Shown here in pieces: positions 49,276 to 60,894 of a stretch of 64,000 nucleotides of DNA. Location of the stretch: positions 32,501,759 to 32,565,758 of the forward strand of contig OZ025249.1 in NCBI GenBank assembly GCA_964019135.1. The letters run 5' to 3'. How positions within the stretch are numbered: the stretch's first letter is position 1; every line of letters begins with the position of its first letter. The position numbers and the translations under genes are program-made. The notes beneath the pieces were generated by a model. The model saw nothing but the letters and a program-made list of their open reading frames with translations, ran no database searches and was not told the origin of the DNA. Source of the stretch: Arenicola marina. Its lineage: Eukaryota; Annelida; Polychaeta; Arenicolidae.

Positions 49276-49330
49276 GTGTTTGTGTGCATGAATATGTTTC
49301 TTGATCCAGTATCTATGAGAACGGTAGCAA

Positions 49331-50934
49331 ACATCTCAGTTTTTACAGTTGGGTCATCATACATGCTACAAATATGCAGTTACATCGCATGCATAGTCAT
49401 CCTTAATGTATGTTCAGCACATTGAACCTTATCACCCATTTGATCCACCGATGTTGCTTATATGATGTCAACTGACTGAGTCAGACTTCAGAGATTAGAC
49501 TGCTCTTTGGTCAATGCACGCGAATAAGGAATTTAGATTTTTATTCAATGAACGCAAATATACAGTATGACACGATTAAATGTGTGTGCCACATTGGTAT
49601 ATCATGTTTTTTATGGGCAAATGTTGCAATTAATCCTTTAGTCATGGATCGTCATGTGGAACAGGATATGTGTTACACAGGGGGAAATCTTCTCGCTCCT
49701 CTGTGATTAACAAAACTGAGTAAATGGTCAGACGAGACAAAATTGCCGGCGTCGTATTACAGTCCGTATTAGTGAATGCAATGGCTTAGTCGAAAACAGG
49801 TGTTATACGCAGTGGCGCCGTCATTGCCAGCGCGCATTAATACATGCTTTTCACTGCTGGTGAAGCGGTCGCTGTGCCTTGATCACCACCAAAGCCTGGC
49901 GCTCCCTGACTGACACCTGCTTGGTTTGGATATTTGATTTTATATTATATTCCATCTTTGCTTGCTCAGGTAGGCAAAGCGGGAACAGTTAAGGTACACA
50001 TGAGCCATGTCCCCGATTAAGGACCAGACCGCTAGAGTTGTTATGGTTTATCCGCACAGACATTCTCACAGGGTGGCGCGAACTCACGCACCCCAGCACG
50101 GTGGCGGACAACATGGCCATTCAGGTGGACAGATTTTCGTCGGCAAGGACGGCAATTTTCTTGGCAAACTATAATTTAAAGCACCTTCCGTTCACTGTCT
50201 GTACAAATGTGGATGAAAAATATAAAATCCTCGAATGACTCCTGCGGTCATATATGAGTCGTACAACTATTTGAGTTAGACTTAAATCATATGTATTATA
50301 ATATATATAGTATTCGACATTCGGGCTTGTTTACACCCCTTTGTTGTTTCCCATCATACAGAAACAAACCACGTGGGTTTGTCGATCTAGAGGCAGAAGT
50401 CGCTGTTTCCCATGGCCAGAGAATGGCGTGAACTTATCAGGCTGCCATGCGATGGCCCAATAAACCCTGCTACTGGCTGCTCCACCAGTCGGATGGGTTT
50501 GGCCGTAGACGAGGCAATGGCTACTTTCAGAAGCGAGACTACATGTCCAAGGCACCCCCCACCCCCGCTCTCCCACCCCCCCCCCTTCGCGCCTAATGAT
50601 ATGGGCCATCTCAGGGGTTACCTGCCTCTAAGACAACGAAAAGCAGCCGCCGGTAAGTTATTTAAGGTCATAGAATTGAGAGCTGGGAGTTTTGTGGGTG
50701 ATTTATCTCCGTCCGTACAGGCCAGCTGTGCCGTTATTGCGCCCACTTTTAATTGTTATAGGTGGAGATTGAAGTGACCCGCCGTCTGCTCACCAGAATA
50801 CTGAAACAGAGCTGGACTTCAAGGATCGAGTTCGAACGTTCCGTGTTCTGCTTTCTGTCTCTTCTTATACCATTGTTAAATACCCCAACGGAACAGGGTG
50901 AAAACTTCAGACTTCTGTGAGGCCTGTCACGCAA
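49331..50934. other. No recognisable gene
   Basis: Unremarkable sequence with a C-rich patch at 50553-50585. Frames of up to 121 codons occur on both strands without family resemblance. Confidence 0.45.
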
Positions 50935-51090
50935 TGTCGTGAGGCGCCTCCGTGGCTACCCGGCTGTCGAGGCGATACATATGGGGTTCGGTTCTTGATC
51001 ATGGTTGGCGTCTCAAATTGGGGGTTGATTCCCATGACGTGCAGTTACCTCCAAAAAGGTTCTTTTGCCCGGATTGAGGCATTCCTCGAC
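50935..51090 (+). mobile_element. Possible degenerate tRNA-like SINE
   Basis: GAGGCGCCTCCGTGGCTACC resembles a SINE head with a box-A-like CGTGGCTACCCGG. GGGGTTCGGTTCTTG, 40 to 50 bases on, resembles box B. The sequence TTGGCGTCTCAAATTGGGGG that follows is SINE-body-like. I found no target duplication, so the call is tentative. Confidence 0.35.
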
Positions 51091-51119
51091 ACAAAGATGG
51101 CCCGAAACAGCAAGCAGTG

Positions 51120-51690
51120 AATTCAACACTCGTCGATGTCTTTCTTCATTCTGATTCTCATACAGATGCTTGGTGCCATTCCGTCACCCTCCTCACACTC
51201 TCTTATCGATGTCTTGTGCCATTCTCAAAATCCTCACACGCTCATATCGATGTCTTGTGTCATTCTGACACCCCTCCTGACAATCTCATATCGATGGACT
51301 CTCAATGTGACAAACAAAGTTTTGGTTATGTGCCTTAACTGTGTCACCCTCTCCTTCACTCTGACACCTTGCTCTACGCTGTCATCCTCTCCTTCACTTT
51401 GGAACCCTGCTCTCCGCTCTGTCGCCCCTCCCCCCTTGGAAACCTTATCTCTTCTACGTCACCCTGATCTCCTCTGTGTCACCCTGATCTCCTCTGTGTC
51501 ACCCTTTCTCTTACTCTGACACCCTTATCTTTGCCATGCCACCCTCTCCCCAATTTGACACATTTTGCTCCGCTCTGCCACCCTAGCTCCCACTATGACA
51601 TCCTTCTCTTCGCTCTGTCACCATCTCTTTCCACTCCGACACCCGTCTTTCCACTCTGCCGCTTTCTCTCGCCCACGCTCTAACCATCCC
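51120..51690. repeat. Degenerate pyrimidine-rich repeat of CTCTGTCACCCT-like units
   Basis: Words such as TCTCCTCTGTGTCACCCT and CACTCTGACACCCTT recur irregularly. An exact 24-bp-spaced pair lies at about 51465-51505. The array is too diverged for a firm unit length. Confidence 0.7.
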
Positions 51691-51958
51691 ATTCCTCCCA
51701 TGAACATTCGCTATTCGCTGATGCCTCTGTCATGACGTTAGTCCCAAGTGCTCGCATCGCAGCCGACAAAAAAACCCATCAGGACCGCCGGATGAAAACG
51801 ACACCCATGAAATTGATAAAACCGTGCAACCTAGCACCTACCAGCGCCTACCGCACTCGAGAGTTCCGAAGCCGCGTACATTATTAAGGCAACCCCGGGT
51901 AGCGTCATTAGGCTAAATCTCCTGAGCACTTAGCCATCGTTCAATAACTGCACAGTGT

Positions 51959-52172
51959 GGGTTGTCTCCGCGCTCTGTCGCCAGTGGTTGTCCATTGTGT
52001 CGGCTGTCTCTGCTCTCTGTCGCCAGTGGTTGTCCATTGTGTCGGCTGTCTCTGCTCTCTGTCGCCAGTGGTTGTCCATTGTGTCGGCTGTCTCTGCTCT
52101 CTGTCGCCAGTGGTTGTCCATTGTGTCGGCTGTCTCTGCTCTCTGTCGCCAGTGGTTGTCCATTGTGTCTCC
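51959..52172. repeat. 42-bp minisatellite, 5 copies
   Basis: Units containing CTGTCGCCAGTGGTTGTCCA repeat every 42 bp with almost no variation. All frames pass through without stops because 42 is a multiple of three, giving small repetitive reading frames on both strands that I do not accept as genes. Confidence 0.96.
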
Positions 52173-52259
52173 ATTTGGCAAATGTAGAAGCTCAACAATG
52201 TATTCATAGATGTAGAAAATGGACCGGCATCATGGTCCAATAAAGAAAAAATACGTATA

Positions 52260-53080
52260 TATTGTGGTAGACATGGTGAGAACTGTGTGGAAAGTCCATT
52301 TTGTTTGTCAAAGTTTATTATATAAAGCTTTAGCACCAGTACAGGATTTTCTACAGATTAAATATCTTCCACGTGTAAGTAAATTAAGGTAATTTTGCAT
52401 GGAGGAATCAGAATATCGTTTATTTATCCGATACGGACAGGTGACGTAAGAGGCACTGTCTTAGTAGACTGTAGTCCCACTCCAATCAACTCTTGCCAAG
52501 GAAATACCACGATGGAACCAGTAAATGACCTACTGAGTGACTTCAAGCTTTAACTTTCCCCTCAGCAACTTTATCATCACGAATTTGGTGATTGTTTGGT
52601 TGAAGGTTTCAGAAAATTTACTTTTATTGAAAATACATTTTATTGAAGGCGTGAACTACCTACAGATTTCAGATGTAAAGCGCACACTGCATTGTGATAT
52701 CGTTGCAAGAGTTACGCACCCATGTACAGTTTCGCTCTCTCTTTCATTTCTCTTGGTCAACATCATTTCTATGTTCATATGAGGTTATTGTAAACCTCGG
52801 AAAAATTAATGGCATATTTAAAAAAAACTCTTTCAAACACACACAGACCATGATAAATAATGTATTCTCCGTATATAGCCATCTCGGGCTTGACTAAAGA
52901 CAAACACCAAGGCCTTATTAAGTAATTGACAAATCAGTGTCACACATGACTTTCCTTCATGCCCTCCTGCACCACTCTCATCACCCCCAACACTCCGCAC
53001 AGCCATCATCGAGGCGACCCTTAAACACATCTTCAACCCACCACTGCCCTCCCCTTCGTGTGATCATGTCGTTACTCCCA
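52260..53080. other. No recognisable gene
   Basis: AT-rich, no repeats or motifs noticed. Confidence 0.45.
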
Positions 53081-53150
53081 CTCCCCCGCTCCCCCCCCCA
53101 CTCCCAACCCCCCCCCCCCACTCCTACACCACCACCCCCCCACCCCCGTC
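53081..53150. repeat. C-rich low-complexity tract
   Basis: Interrupted runs of C with TCC and ACC. It lies between two partly similar blocks, GCACAGCCATCATCGAGGCG (52997) and GCACAGCCATCGTCAGGACG (53182). Both blocks continue ACCNTTAAACACATCT, so a roughly 185-bp duplicated pair spans the tract. Confidence 0.8.
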
Positions 53151-53280
53151 GTGGAATAACGCCGTTACATACTAAACGTGCTGCACAGCCATCGTCAGGA
53201 CGACCGTTAAACACATCTGTCTTCATCCGGACGCGTCATATCCCATTTCTCTGCCGCCTCCTGTAGTAAGGCTCTAGTAG

Positions 53281-55744
53281 GGGTACAAACGGTGCCAATG
53301 AATAAATCACGAGCCACTTCTAGTCTGCTATCTGCACCTCCCCTGTGGGTCTATGATCAAAAAGGGAGGCCCTGGGGTGAAGACAAACCGCCCGGCAACG
53401 CGTACACAGACACTTGATAACGTCACACGGTGTCAAAGCTTTTACCGCCAGGTGGCGGGCGGAGGAGTGACGTCACCAATCACTGCGGCCAGGAAGCAAT
53501 CGAAATGAGGACGATTGCAGAGCACGTGATCTCCTTTCATGTTATATTTCGTTGATGGAAGCAGCTAGGCAAACATATTAACAAGTGACACTGGGCAAAA
53601 CCTTCCACATCTGCGCATGGGCGTTTGACTAATTGACAAATGTTTACAGCATCCTGGTTTAATTACTGAATCCTGACCAGACACAACACTATTTGTCTTC
53701 AAGCTCGTCATACAGTACTTTGCCGCCTGTATAAAGGTATATATGTATTGCACACTTTTTCCCTTTTTTAAGAAGTGTATGCATTGTATCTATCTTGATG
53801 TTTAAAGGGCTAAAGACGACAGCAATATCCAGATTTTGATGACATAGCCAAGCTTTCCCGCGTGACCAGTCAGATAAGACGTTCCCCTCCATTAAATTTT
53901 ATTGCACACTAAAATTTGTATTAATGCAATAAATAGATCATATCTACCAAAAAGAAGAAACAGGTTTCTGAGCGCAACAATGCTGCATGAGCCGCTGACG
54001 ATGTTATTTGCGCAACGTTTTTTATGTGGTGCGTTTTACCCCCGGCATGTCACCCCCGGCGTGCCACCACCGGTGTGTCACCCCCCGCGTGTCACCCCCG
54101 GTGTGTCACCACAGTGTGTCACCACGACTCGTGACGTGGAACAGGGCATTTATTACACAGCTGGTAATGACCTGTCTCTAACCGCTTGCGGCATTTGAAT
54201 AGTAAACCTAAGCAACAGGTGGCCAGGTGGGAGGAATTACTGCCCCGTCCAGTCTTTCAATTTGTTTCCATTTGGTGAAAGGCTGGATTCTTAAAAGGAG
54301 GCACGTGTGACATGGTGACTCCTACCCCCCCCCCCCCCCCCCCCCACCGTTCCCCCCACCGCTCACTGGCGCAGTAATACACGCCTTACACTACTAGCGC
54401 AGTCCCTAGAGGCATTTTAGTGGATGCAAAAAAAACTCCCAAAAAACGATGGACTTGTCCATCTGCAGGAGGTGTGAAGGAGCGGATCCGAAAGTGGCAA
54501 GCAACAACCCGCATTTCGGCGGCTGCGCGCAACTTTGGTGCTTCGATCGTGACGTCATAGCGAGCACTTCATGTAACAGCCACCACCTTCTGTAGCGACG
54601 TCACAGCGGCCTGCATCACTAGACACCACTTCAGAAACAGGGAAGCGAGATGATGGGTGATAGTTTTTGAGTCGCACGGTGGGATGAATTTATGGTCAAA
54701 AATCAGTTAGTTACGTGTCACGTTACATATCTGGGACATACGTTATCCTGAAAATGTGGCACGTCAGAAGCAAAATAAATGAGATTGCGTGTCTGTAGCA
54801 CGTTCCCGGTGGAGCAGGCAAAATCGGCCAGTAGGCACCTGCTGGACTTACAGTCGCGGAATCGCAGACACGGACAGAGCGCTGATAATTCGTCAAAAAC
54901 TGACAACCGCTGGAAGCACCACATGCTTCATGTTATCGCAAAAAATTAGCTGTTGCCATCTCTAAACTGAAAAGAAGCTGTCAGAGCTGGTCGGGCTTCA
55001 CAGTAATCGGTCGCGTTTGAGTTGCGTCACCTCTGACCTGGCGTGTCCAGTTGCCAGGCACAGCTGAGCATGGCTAGACCAATTAGCATATTTCATACAA
55101 ATCCCCATACAAATTGCCGTTCCTCGGAAATAAGCTTTTCAATTCACCGTAAACTGGAAAAGAGGAAAATAATTATTCGCCCTGGGAATGGTATTAGCCG
55201 ACCGCCGTGATCAAGGATTTTCAATAATCGTAAACTTTTCATATTAAATACCGTGAATCGGGAAATCGTCGATTTAGAATGATTTTTCCTCCCTTCCATT
55301 GTATATGGGTATGCCTCCTTTTAATTCTTCGTGATCTTGGAACATGAGCTCCCCCCCCCGCCCCTCGCCCCCCGCGCCCTCACTAATCCTTCTCTGAAAT
55401 ACACGTTTTGGCGCTGGTCTAAATAAAGGTAATAGAAACTTGTTCACGATACATATTCCGGATTTGTTCACATGGCAGCATATTGATAAAGTTGTTTAAG
55501 CGGTGACGTCGTTTTTGTCGCACAACCGAGCAATACAAGCAGCATCAACATATTAAATAAAGTTAGTAGTTGTAATATTGTGTAATCCATTCTTCGTGGG
55601 ATTGGTATCACTACTTGATATCAGTTTCTCGGATGTTACCCATTCTGCTATAAGGCTGTACATTCATTATGTGATCTGATCGATACCTCACGAGATAAGG
55701 ATACTTATGCTCTACGTCAATACCTAGCATCTGATTCTGGACCA
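53281..55744. other. No recognisable gene; 21-base C run at 54325-54345
   Basis: Contains a short GTGTCACCCCCGG-type repeat at 54046-54125 (five or six units of about 15 bp) and a homopolymer of 21 C. Other sequence shows no coding or repeat structure I can support. Confidence 0.5.
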
Positions 55745-56310
55745 CTCTGACCCCGTCTCCACTCTCACCCCGTATGCACTCTTACCCCGTCTCCACCATA
55801 ATCACGTCTCCAATCTCAACCCGTCTCCACCCTCACCCCGTCTCCACTCTCAACCCGTTTATACTCTCATCCCATATCCCCCTCATCACGCCTTCACCCT
55901 CACCCGATCTTCACTCTCACCCCGACTCCACTCTCACCCGTCTCTACTATCACCCCGTCTCCACTCTCACCCCGTCTCCACTCTCGCCCGTCTTTACTCT
56001 CACCCCGTATCCACCATCATCACGTCTCCACTCTCATCACGTCTCCACGCTCACCCCGTCTCCACCCTCATCACGTCTCCACTCTCACCCCGCTTCCAAT
56101 CTCACCCCGTCTCCACCCTCACCCCGTCTCTACTCTCAGCTCGTTTCAACTATCATCCCGTCTCCACTATCATCCGGTCTCCACTCGCAACACGTCTCCA
56201 CTGTCACCCTGTCTCCACCCTCATGACGTCTCCTTCCTCACCCCGTCTCCACTCTCATCCCGTCTCCAATCTGATCACGTCTTTACCCTCATCCCGTCTC
56301 TACTCTCATA
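55745..56310. repeat. 17-bp minisatellite, about 32 copies
   Basis: Units of CACCCCGTCTCCACTCT with frequent CATCACG, CACCCG and CACCATCAT variants. A 150-codon plus-strand frame is a read-through of the array. Confidence 0.92.
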
Positions 56311-56330
56311 TGGTTCGAAATATACCTAAG

Positions 56331-56400
56331 AGTCCGACAGACACCTATGAGTCCGACAGACACCTATGAGTCCGACAGACACCTATGAGTCCGACAGAGA
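56331..56400. repeat. 19-bp tandem repeat, 4 copies
   Basis: AGTCCGACAGACACCTATG occurs three times exactly plus a partial fourth. It directly follows the 17-bp array. Confidence 0.95.
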
Positions 56401-56504
56401 CATACGTGCAATTATTGGTGCATTACACCCGCCTGAAGCCGCCTCTATTTCGATCAAAATTATTTGGACCTATGATGTACAATTGATAGCTCGGGCGCAC
56501 TGCC

Positions 56505-56800
56505 AAAAAAGTTTTCTTATGTTAGAAATTTAATCTTATATCAAGAAATGAAATCTTAGTTTGAGAAAAATGTTAGAATTTTTTTCTTACGTCAAGAAAA
56601 AGTTTCTTAAACTAAAATTTTCTTGCCGAAGTTTCTTTGATTAAGTAAGTATGTCTTGTCCCAAGAAATACTATTCATGAATGAAGAAAAAATCCAAGAT
56701 TGTAGTTCTTGACTTGAGAAAATCTCTTGTATTAAGAATATATTATTTAGTCTAGAAAGTGTGATTCTTAAATCAAGAGCATTTCTCTGTAGCTTGAAAG
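56505..56800. repeat. Array of degenerate AAGAAA/TTTCTT motifs, first site
   Basis: About 300 bp packed with TTTCTTNNNTNAAGAAA-like words on both strands (for example AAGAAAAAGTTTCTTAAACT, TTTCTTGATTTAAG-type). Spacing is irregular, about 15 to 25 bp. It begins after CGCACTGCCAAAAAAGTTTT. The same motif style returns at 63105-63545. Confidence 0.75.
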
Positions 56801-57309
56801 GCCATTAAAATATCAGTATTAAAGAAAAATAACGTGTCAGGGGCACATTTCGGATGAAAAAGATAGAACTGATATGTTAGGCAACCGAGGTGGGGGGGGG
56901 GTGGGTGTGGAAGCCACAAACGTAAAAACTACCACCAACCTAAAAACGACCAATCAAGCCTCGTTACATCCATACTAACGCTAAGTAAACTTGGATTTCG
57001 CTAATTACGATTTGATATCCTGATAACTTAAAGTTAACAAATTCTAGCAAACCTATGTATCTTGATTGCTTAGTTGGTCAGTAATTTTGCAGCATTATTT
57101 TCCCGAATTTTCGTGATCGCAAAGAAATAACAAAAAATGGCATTTCTGCATACATTGAACTTAAAAATAACAAAGATAATTCTTTTTAAATACCTTGAGC
57201 TTTCCGTAAAATAGGGAGATTTATTTAGTCAAAGTGGAGAATAGCAACATAAAACAGCAAGTAGGTTCCTGAGGATAACGATGTGATTGCAATCAATATA
57301 TTGCCAAAG

Positions 57310-57735
57310 GCTGTCGCCTCTGAAAGTCAAAACGAACTAAACACTCCATGAGGCATAATTGCAAAATGTGACTAGATTTATAAATCACCCACCCGTACCA
57401 CAAGGATCTGAACACAAAACAGGGAGAAGTGATTGTGAGGACAACAGGTGGTTACATAAACTATCTTCATAAAGGCTGTCTCCTCTGACAATCTGAACGA
57501 ACTAAACACTCGATGGGACATTATTGTCAAATCTAACCGAATATATGAGTCGGCCACGCGCAATACAATGACATCAATGTTTTATTAGCATTACAGGAAC
57601 CGTCGCACAGCATATAAAGAGGTGCTCGTCAGAAGTATAATAACGACCAACGTCTACTCTGACAGTCAAAACGAACTAAGCACATCATGAGGCATAATTG
57701 CAAAATGTGTTACCAGATCTATCATTTGTCTGGGC
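57310..57735. repeat. Three diverged tandem copies of a roughly 170-bp unit
   Basis: The block CTCTGAAAGTCAAAACGAAC, then ACTCCATGAGGCATAATTGC, occurs at 57317. Diverged copies with CTCTGACAATCTGAACGAAC and CTCTGACAGTCAAAACGAAC lie at 57482 and 57658. Spacings are about 165 and 176 bp. Confidence 0.85.
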
Positions 57736-58186
57736 ATAGCAGGAATTATTGTACGTTTTATCCGCGCTGTTTCCTTGTACAGCAACCTTATTTCAGACAT
57801 ATTCAGCAAACATAAAGCAACCATATGTAGAATATATTCAGCAAACCTTATTTAGAACATGCTCCACAAAGCCTGGGCAACCTTATATAAACATACGCAA
57901 CAAGTCCTAAGCAACTTTATACAGAATCGTGCGTCTATGAATCGGCCCCTCGTGTTCACCACCCATTGGGCGAGTAGAAGTTGTACACGGCATAATGATT
58001 AAGGTCGTCGATTGCTTTAAGCACTACTCGTCCATGATACCATCCAGGCATTGCTTTAAACAAATCCTTTACGGCGAGGGTTAAGCCCGACCCTTTGCCC
58101 GCACAGCGATACAGTGAGTTCACTGATATATCTAGCGTGTTTTCGTGGACAATGTTAATGCCAAAGAGGCGTGACAGGATTGAAGG

Positions 58187-59431
58187 TTAAATGTGTAGTA
58201 TTACCTGCCGCCGTAGGACATTTTCTACAAGTTCACTGAAACGCCCGCTTGATTCAAATGTGACTAAGGGCAACCCACAATAGCCATCCTCCGGGTATGA
58301 CTCGTTCGCCTCATCCCAGGTCGTTCTTTGTGCTCTATCCACCCTATCGCCCAGGCCATTATCCGGTGACTCGTTCGCCTCATCCCGGGTCGTTCCTTGT
58401 GCTTCATCCACCCTGTCGCCCTGGCCACTCTCCGGGTAGGACTCGTTCGCCTCATCCCGGGTCGTTCCTTGTGCTTCATCCACCCTGTCGCCCTGGCCAC
58501 TCTCCGGGTATGACTCGTTCGCCTCACCCCGGGTCGTTCCTTGTGCTTCATCTACCCTGTCGCCCTGGCCACTCTCCGGGTATGACACGTTCGCCTCACC
58601 CCGGGTCGTTCCTTGTGCTTCATCCACCCTGTCGCCCTGGCCAATCTCCGGGTATGACTCGTTCGCCTCACCCCGGGTCGTTCCTTGTGCTTCATCCACC
58701 CTGTCGCCCTGGCCACTTTCCCGGTATGGCACGTTCGCCTCACCCCGGGTCGTTCCTTGTGCTCCATCCACCCTGTCGCCCTGGCCACTCTCCGGGTATG
58801 ACTCGTTCGCCTCACCCCGGGTCGTTCCTTGTGCTTCATTCACCCTGTCGCCCTGGCCACTCTCCCAGTATGGCACGTTCGCCTCACCCCGGGTCGTTCC
58901 TTGTGCTCCATCCACCCTGTCGCCCTGGCCACTCTCCCGGTATGGCACGTTTGCCTCACCCCGGGTCGTTCCTTGTGCTCCATCCACCCTGTCGCCCTGG
59001 CCACTCTCCCGGTATGGCACGTTCGCCTCACCCCGGGTCGTTCCTTGTGCTCCATCCACCCTGTTGCCCTGGCCACTCTCCGGGTATGACACGTTCCCCT
59101 CAACCCGGGTCGTTCCTTGTGCTCCATCCACCCTGTCGCCCTGGCCACTCTCCCGGTATGGCACGTTCGCCTCACCCCGGGTCGTTCCTTGGGGTTCATC
59201 CTCCCTGTCACCCTGGCCACTCTCCGGGTATGACAAGTTCGCTTCACCCCGGGTCGTTCCTTGTGCTTCATTCACCTTATCATCCTGTCCATACTCTGGG
59301 TATGCGTTTATTAATTCCGTGTAGATGTCAACGCTCATGGCCCCAGAGAGAGATACATAATCATATATGATCCCCTTGTCCTTCCGCCATATGACCGAGA
59401 AAGATGCTTTGACTGATCGAGGATTGAACAT
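58187..59431 (-). CDS. Possible exon encoding a protein with fourteen 24-residue hydrophilic repeats
   Basis: An uninterrupted 414-codon frame starts with about 44 non-repetitive residues (MFNPRSVKASFSVIWRKDKG at the start, then DYVSLSGAMSVDIYTELINA). It continues with 13 full and one 23-residue copy of a unit like YPESGQGDRVDEAQGTTRGE plus ANES, and ends with unique GYCGLPLVTFESSGRFSELV. The unit is 72 bp; the one length change is a multiple of three and keeps the frame. Near the end GGCGGCAG is followed by GTAATA at about 58198, an acceptable splice donor, so the real exon may end there at LRRQ. The composition (Gly, Glu, Asp, Arg, Gln; no Cys or membrane segment in the repeats) suggests a disordered protein. 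No family is recognised. Against coding: a plus-strand frame of 357 codons is also open across the array, as in many minisatellites, and no partner exon is found. Confidence 0.4.
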   Translation of the reverse strand: MFNPRSVKASFSVIWRKDKGIIYDYVSLSGAMSVDIYTELINAYPEYGQDDKVNEAQGTTRGEANLSYPESGQGDREDEPQGTTRGEANVPYRESGQGDRVDGAQGTTRVEGNVSYPESGQGNRVDGAQGTTRGEANVPYRESGQGDRVDGAQGTTRGEANVPYRESGQGDRVDGAQGTTRGEANVPYWESGQGDRVNEAQGTTRGEANESYPESGQGDRVDGAQGTTRGEANVPYRESGQGDRVDEAQGTTRGEANESYPEIGQGDRVDEAQGTTRGEANVSYPESGQGDRVDEAQGTTRGEANESYPESGQGDRVDEAQGTTRDEANESYPESGQGDRVDEAQGTTRDEANESPDNGLGDRVDRAQRTTWDEANESYPEDGYCGLPLVTFESSGRFSELVENVLRRQVILHI

Positions 59432-59451
59432 TCCCAGGCAAAATCAAAGCT

Positions 59452-59506
59452 GTGGCCATAGGGCCAAAGCTGTGGCCATAGGGCCAAAGCTGTGGCCATA
59501 GGGCCT
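59452..59506. repeat. 18-bp tandem repeat, 3 copies
   Basis: AAAGCTGTGGCCATAGGGCC is repeated at 18-bp spacing three times, just upstream (minus-strand sense) of the 414-codon frame. The copies are exact. Confidence 0.95.
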
Positions 59507-59519
59507 ATGGTGTCGATAT

Positions 59520-60850
59520 TATTATAAACTGAACTTTGTAAATATCCGCAGCAGTTTGGAAGATCATATGATACGACCTTACCACAGGCGTGGGGTTATG
59601 TCGTGTATATGGAGAGAAGAAATAAGTTTTTAGGGTCATCCATTGATAAATTGTTGACAATGATAGACACTAACAGTTATGTCAAATGGGGTACTTTCTC
59701 TCTTTGATGCGAGATAATTTTTTAGTTTCACATGCCTTGGGCACATCGAGAGAAAATAAAGCTTACTGCCCCCTCGTGAGGCGGGGGGGGGGGTACATAA
59801 ATCCATGCTGGGTTTGGGGGGTTCCGCGCGGTAAAGGCCCCCCTTTTTCACCGCCAAAATCCGCTCGGTCGGGATATATTTTAGCGGCAACCCGCTCTAT
59901 GAACATTTTCTGAGCGCGAGATCGTAGCATTTTGGTCGGCACATATGTATATATAATACCTATAAGCTACTATCTGTAGTGCACTTTCAGCCCCCCGCCC
60001 TGGGATGAGCCCTAAGGCAAAATAAAAACAGTTTTAAAACCCTCATGGGTTTTTTCGCTACCTTTTATTCATGGTCACACCCCAAAGAATATTTTTTTAA
60101 TTTTTTATCCGAAGTTGTTTTATATGATTGACAGAAGACAGACAGGAACATTTACCCTTACCAAACGCATTTGCACACAAATTGCGACACCTATTTACCC
60201 ACTTTTATCTGTTTCATTATCATCCACCTTTGTTTCGCTAAATAACAAAAATGTTACAGCTTCATATGGTGATGGGGGTGCATATGGGTTTATTAGGAAA
60301 AGATACTTGAATGTACTGTAAGTCTATAGATACGGGTAATGACAGCACTCTATTATGGAACCAATACACCCAAAACACACTATTGAGACCATTCCTAGGA
60401 TGGCGGGTTGACAAGTGAAATGTTGACATTCATGCATGTGGGGCTGCGCAACATTATCGATGATCATTCAATTGTTTCTCACTGATAATTGTAATCAATA
60501 AGAGTTTCTGCGTTGATATTCGTCACATCCCGTTCTGCGCAACGTTCTTCATTATCACCCCCAAATCCCCACATACACACACACCCTACAACTCCCCCCC
60601 CCCCTACTCCCCATCCCACATACACGCACACCCGTGGCGGCGAAGTCTATGTCTGACATCCCGTCGCCATGTCACCATGACGATTAAACCGCCCTAAATA
60701 ACATAACCAACTAACCAGTTATAGTGCGATGCACCCCCAACCATACTTATCCTACACCTTGCAACATAAGTTTTTAGTTTAAAAAAATGTTTAGTAATCG
60801 GGACATGGGTAAAACATGGGTTGATGTAAATCTAAGTTGTCGTCGCTTAA
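59520..60850. other. No recognisable gene
   Basis: Contains a 13-base G run near 59785 and a C-rich patch at 60590-60605. No coding or mobile-element signal was noticed. Confidence 0.45.
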
Positions 60851-60894
60851 CTAGACGTTCTTTCTTTCTTTTGAATAGAAGGGAATCATTTCAT

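Larger units (their letters stand above)
39641..49330 (+). repeat. Segmental duplication, unit B
   Basis: This is the second copy of the 30395-39640 unit, directly adjoining it. It contains three additions not in unit A: about 350 bp at 43128-43478, the 3810-bp transposon at 44669-48478, and an expanded AT microsatellite at 49082-49275. It lacks the 3.5 kb at 30736-34289. The unit ends around 49330, where similarity to 39600-39640 runs out. Confidence 0.93.

Noticed and set aside
51955-52336. Repeat peptides on both strands over the 42-bp array
   Set aside because: The near-identical minisatellite unit is open in most frames; there is no evidence for coding.
58297-59370. 357-codon plus-strand frame opposite the 24-residue repeat frame
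   Set aside because: It lies wholly within the repeats and lacks unique ends of its own; the minus-strand frame is the better candidate.
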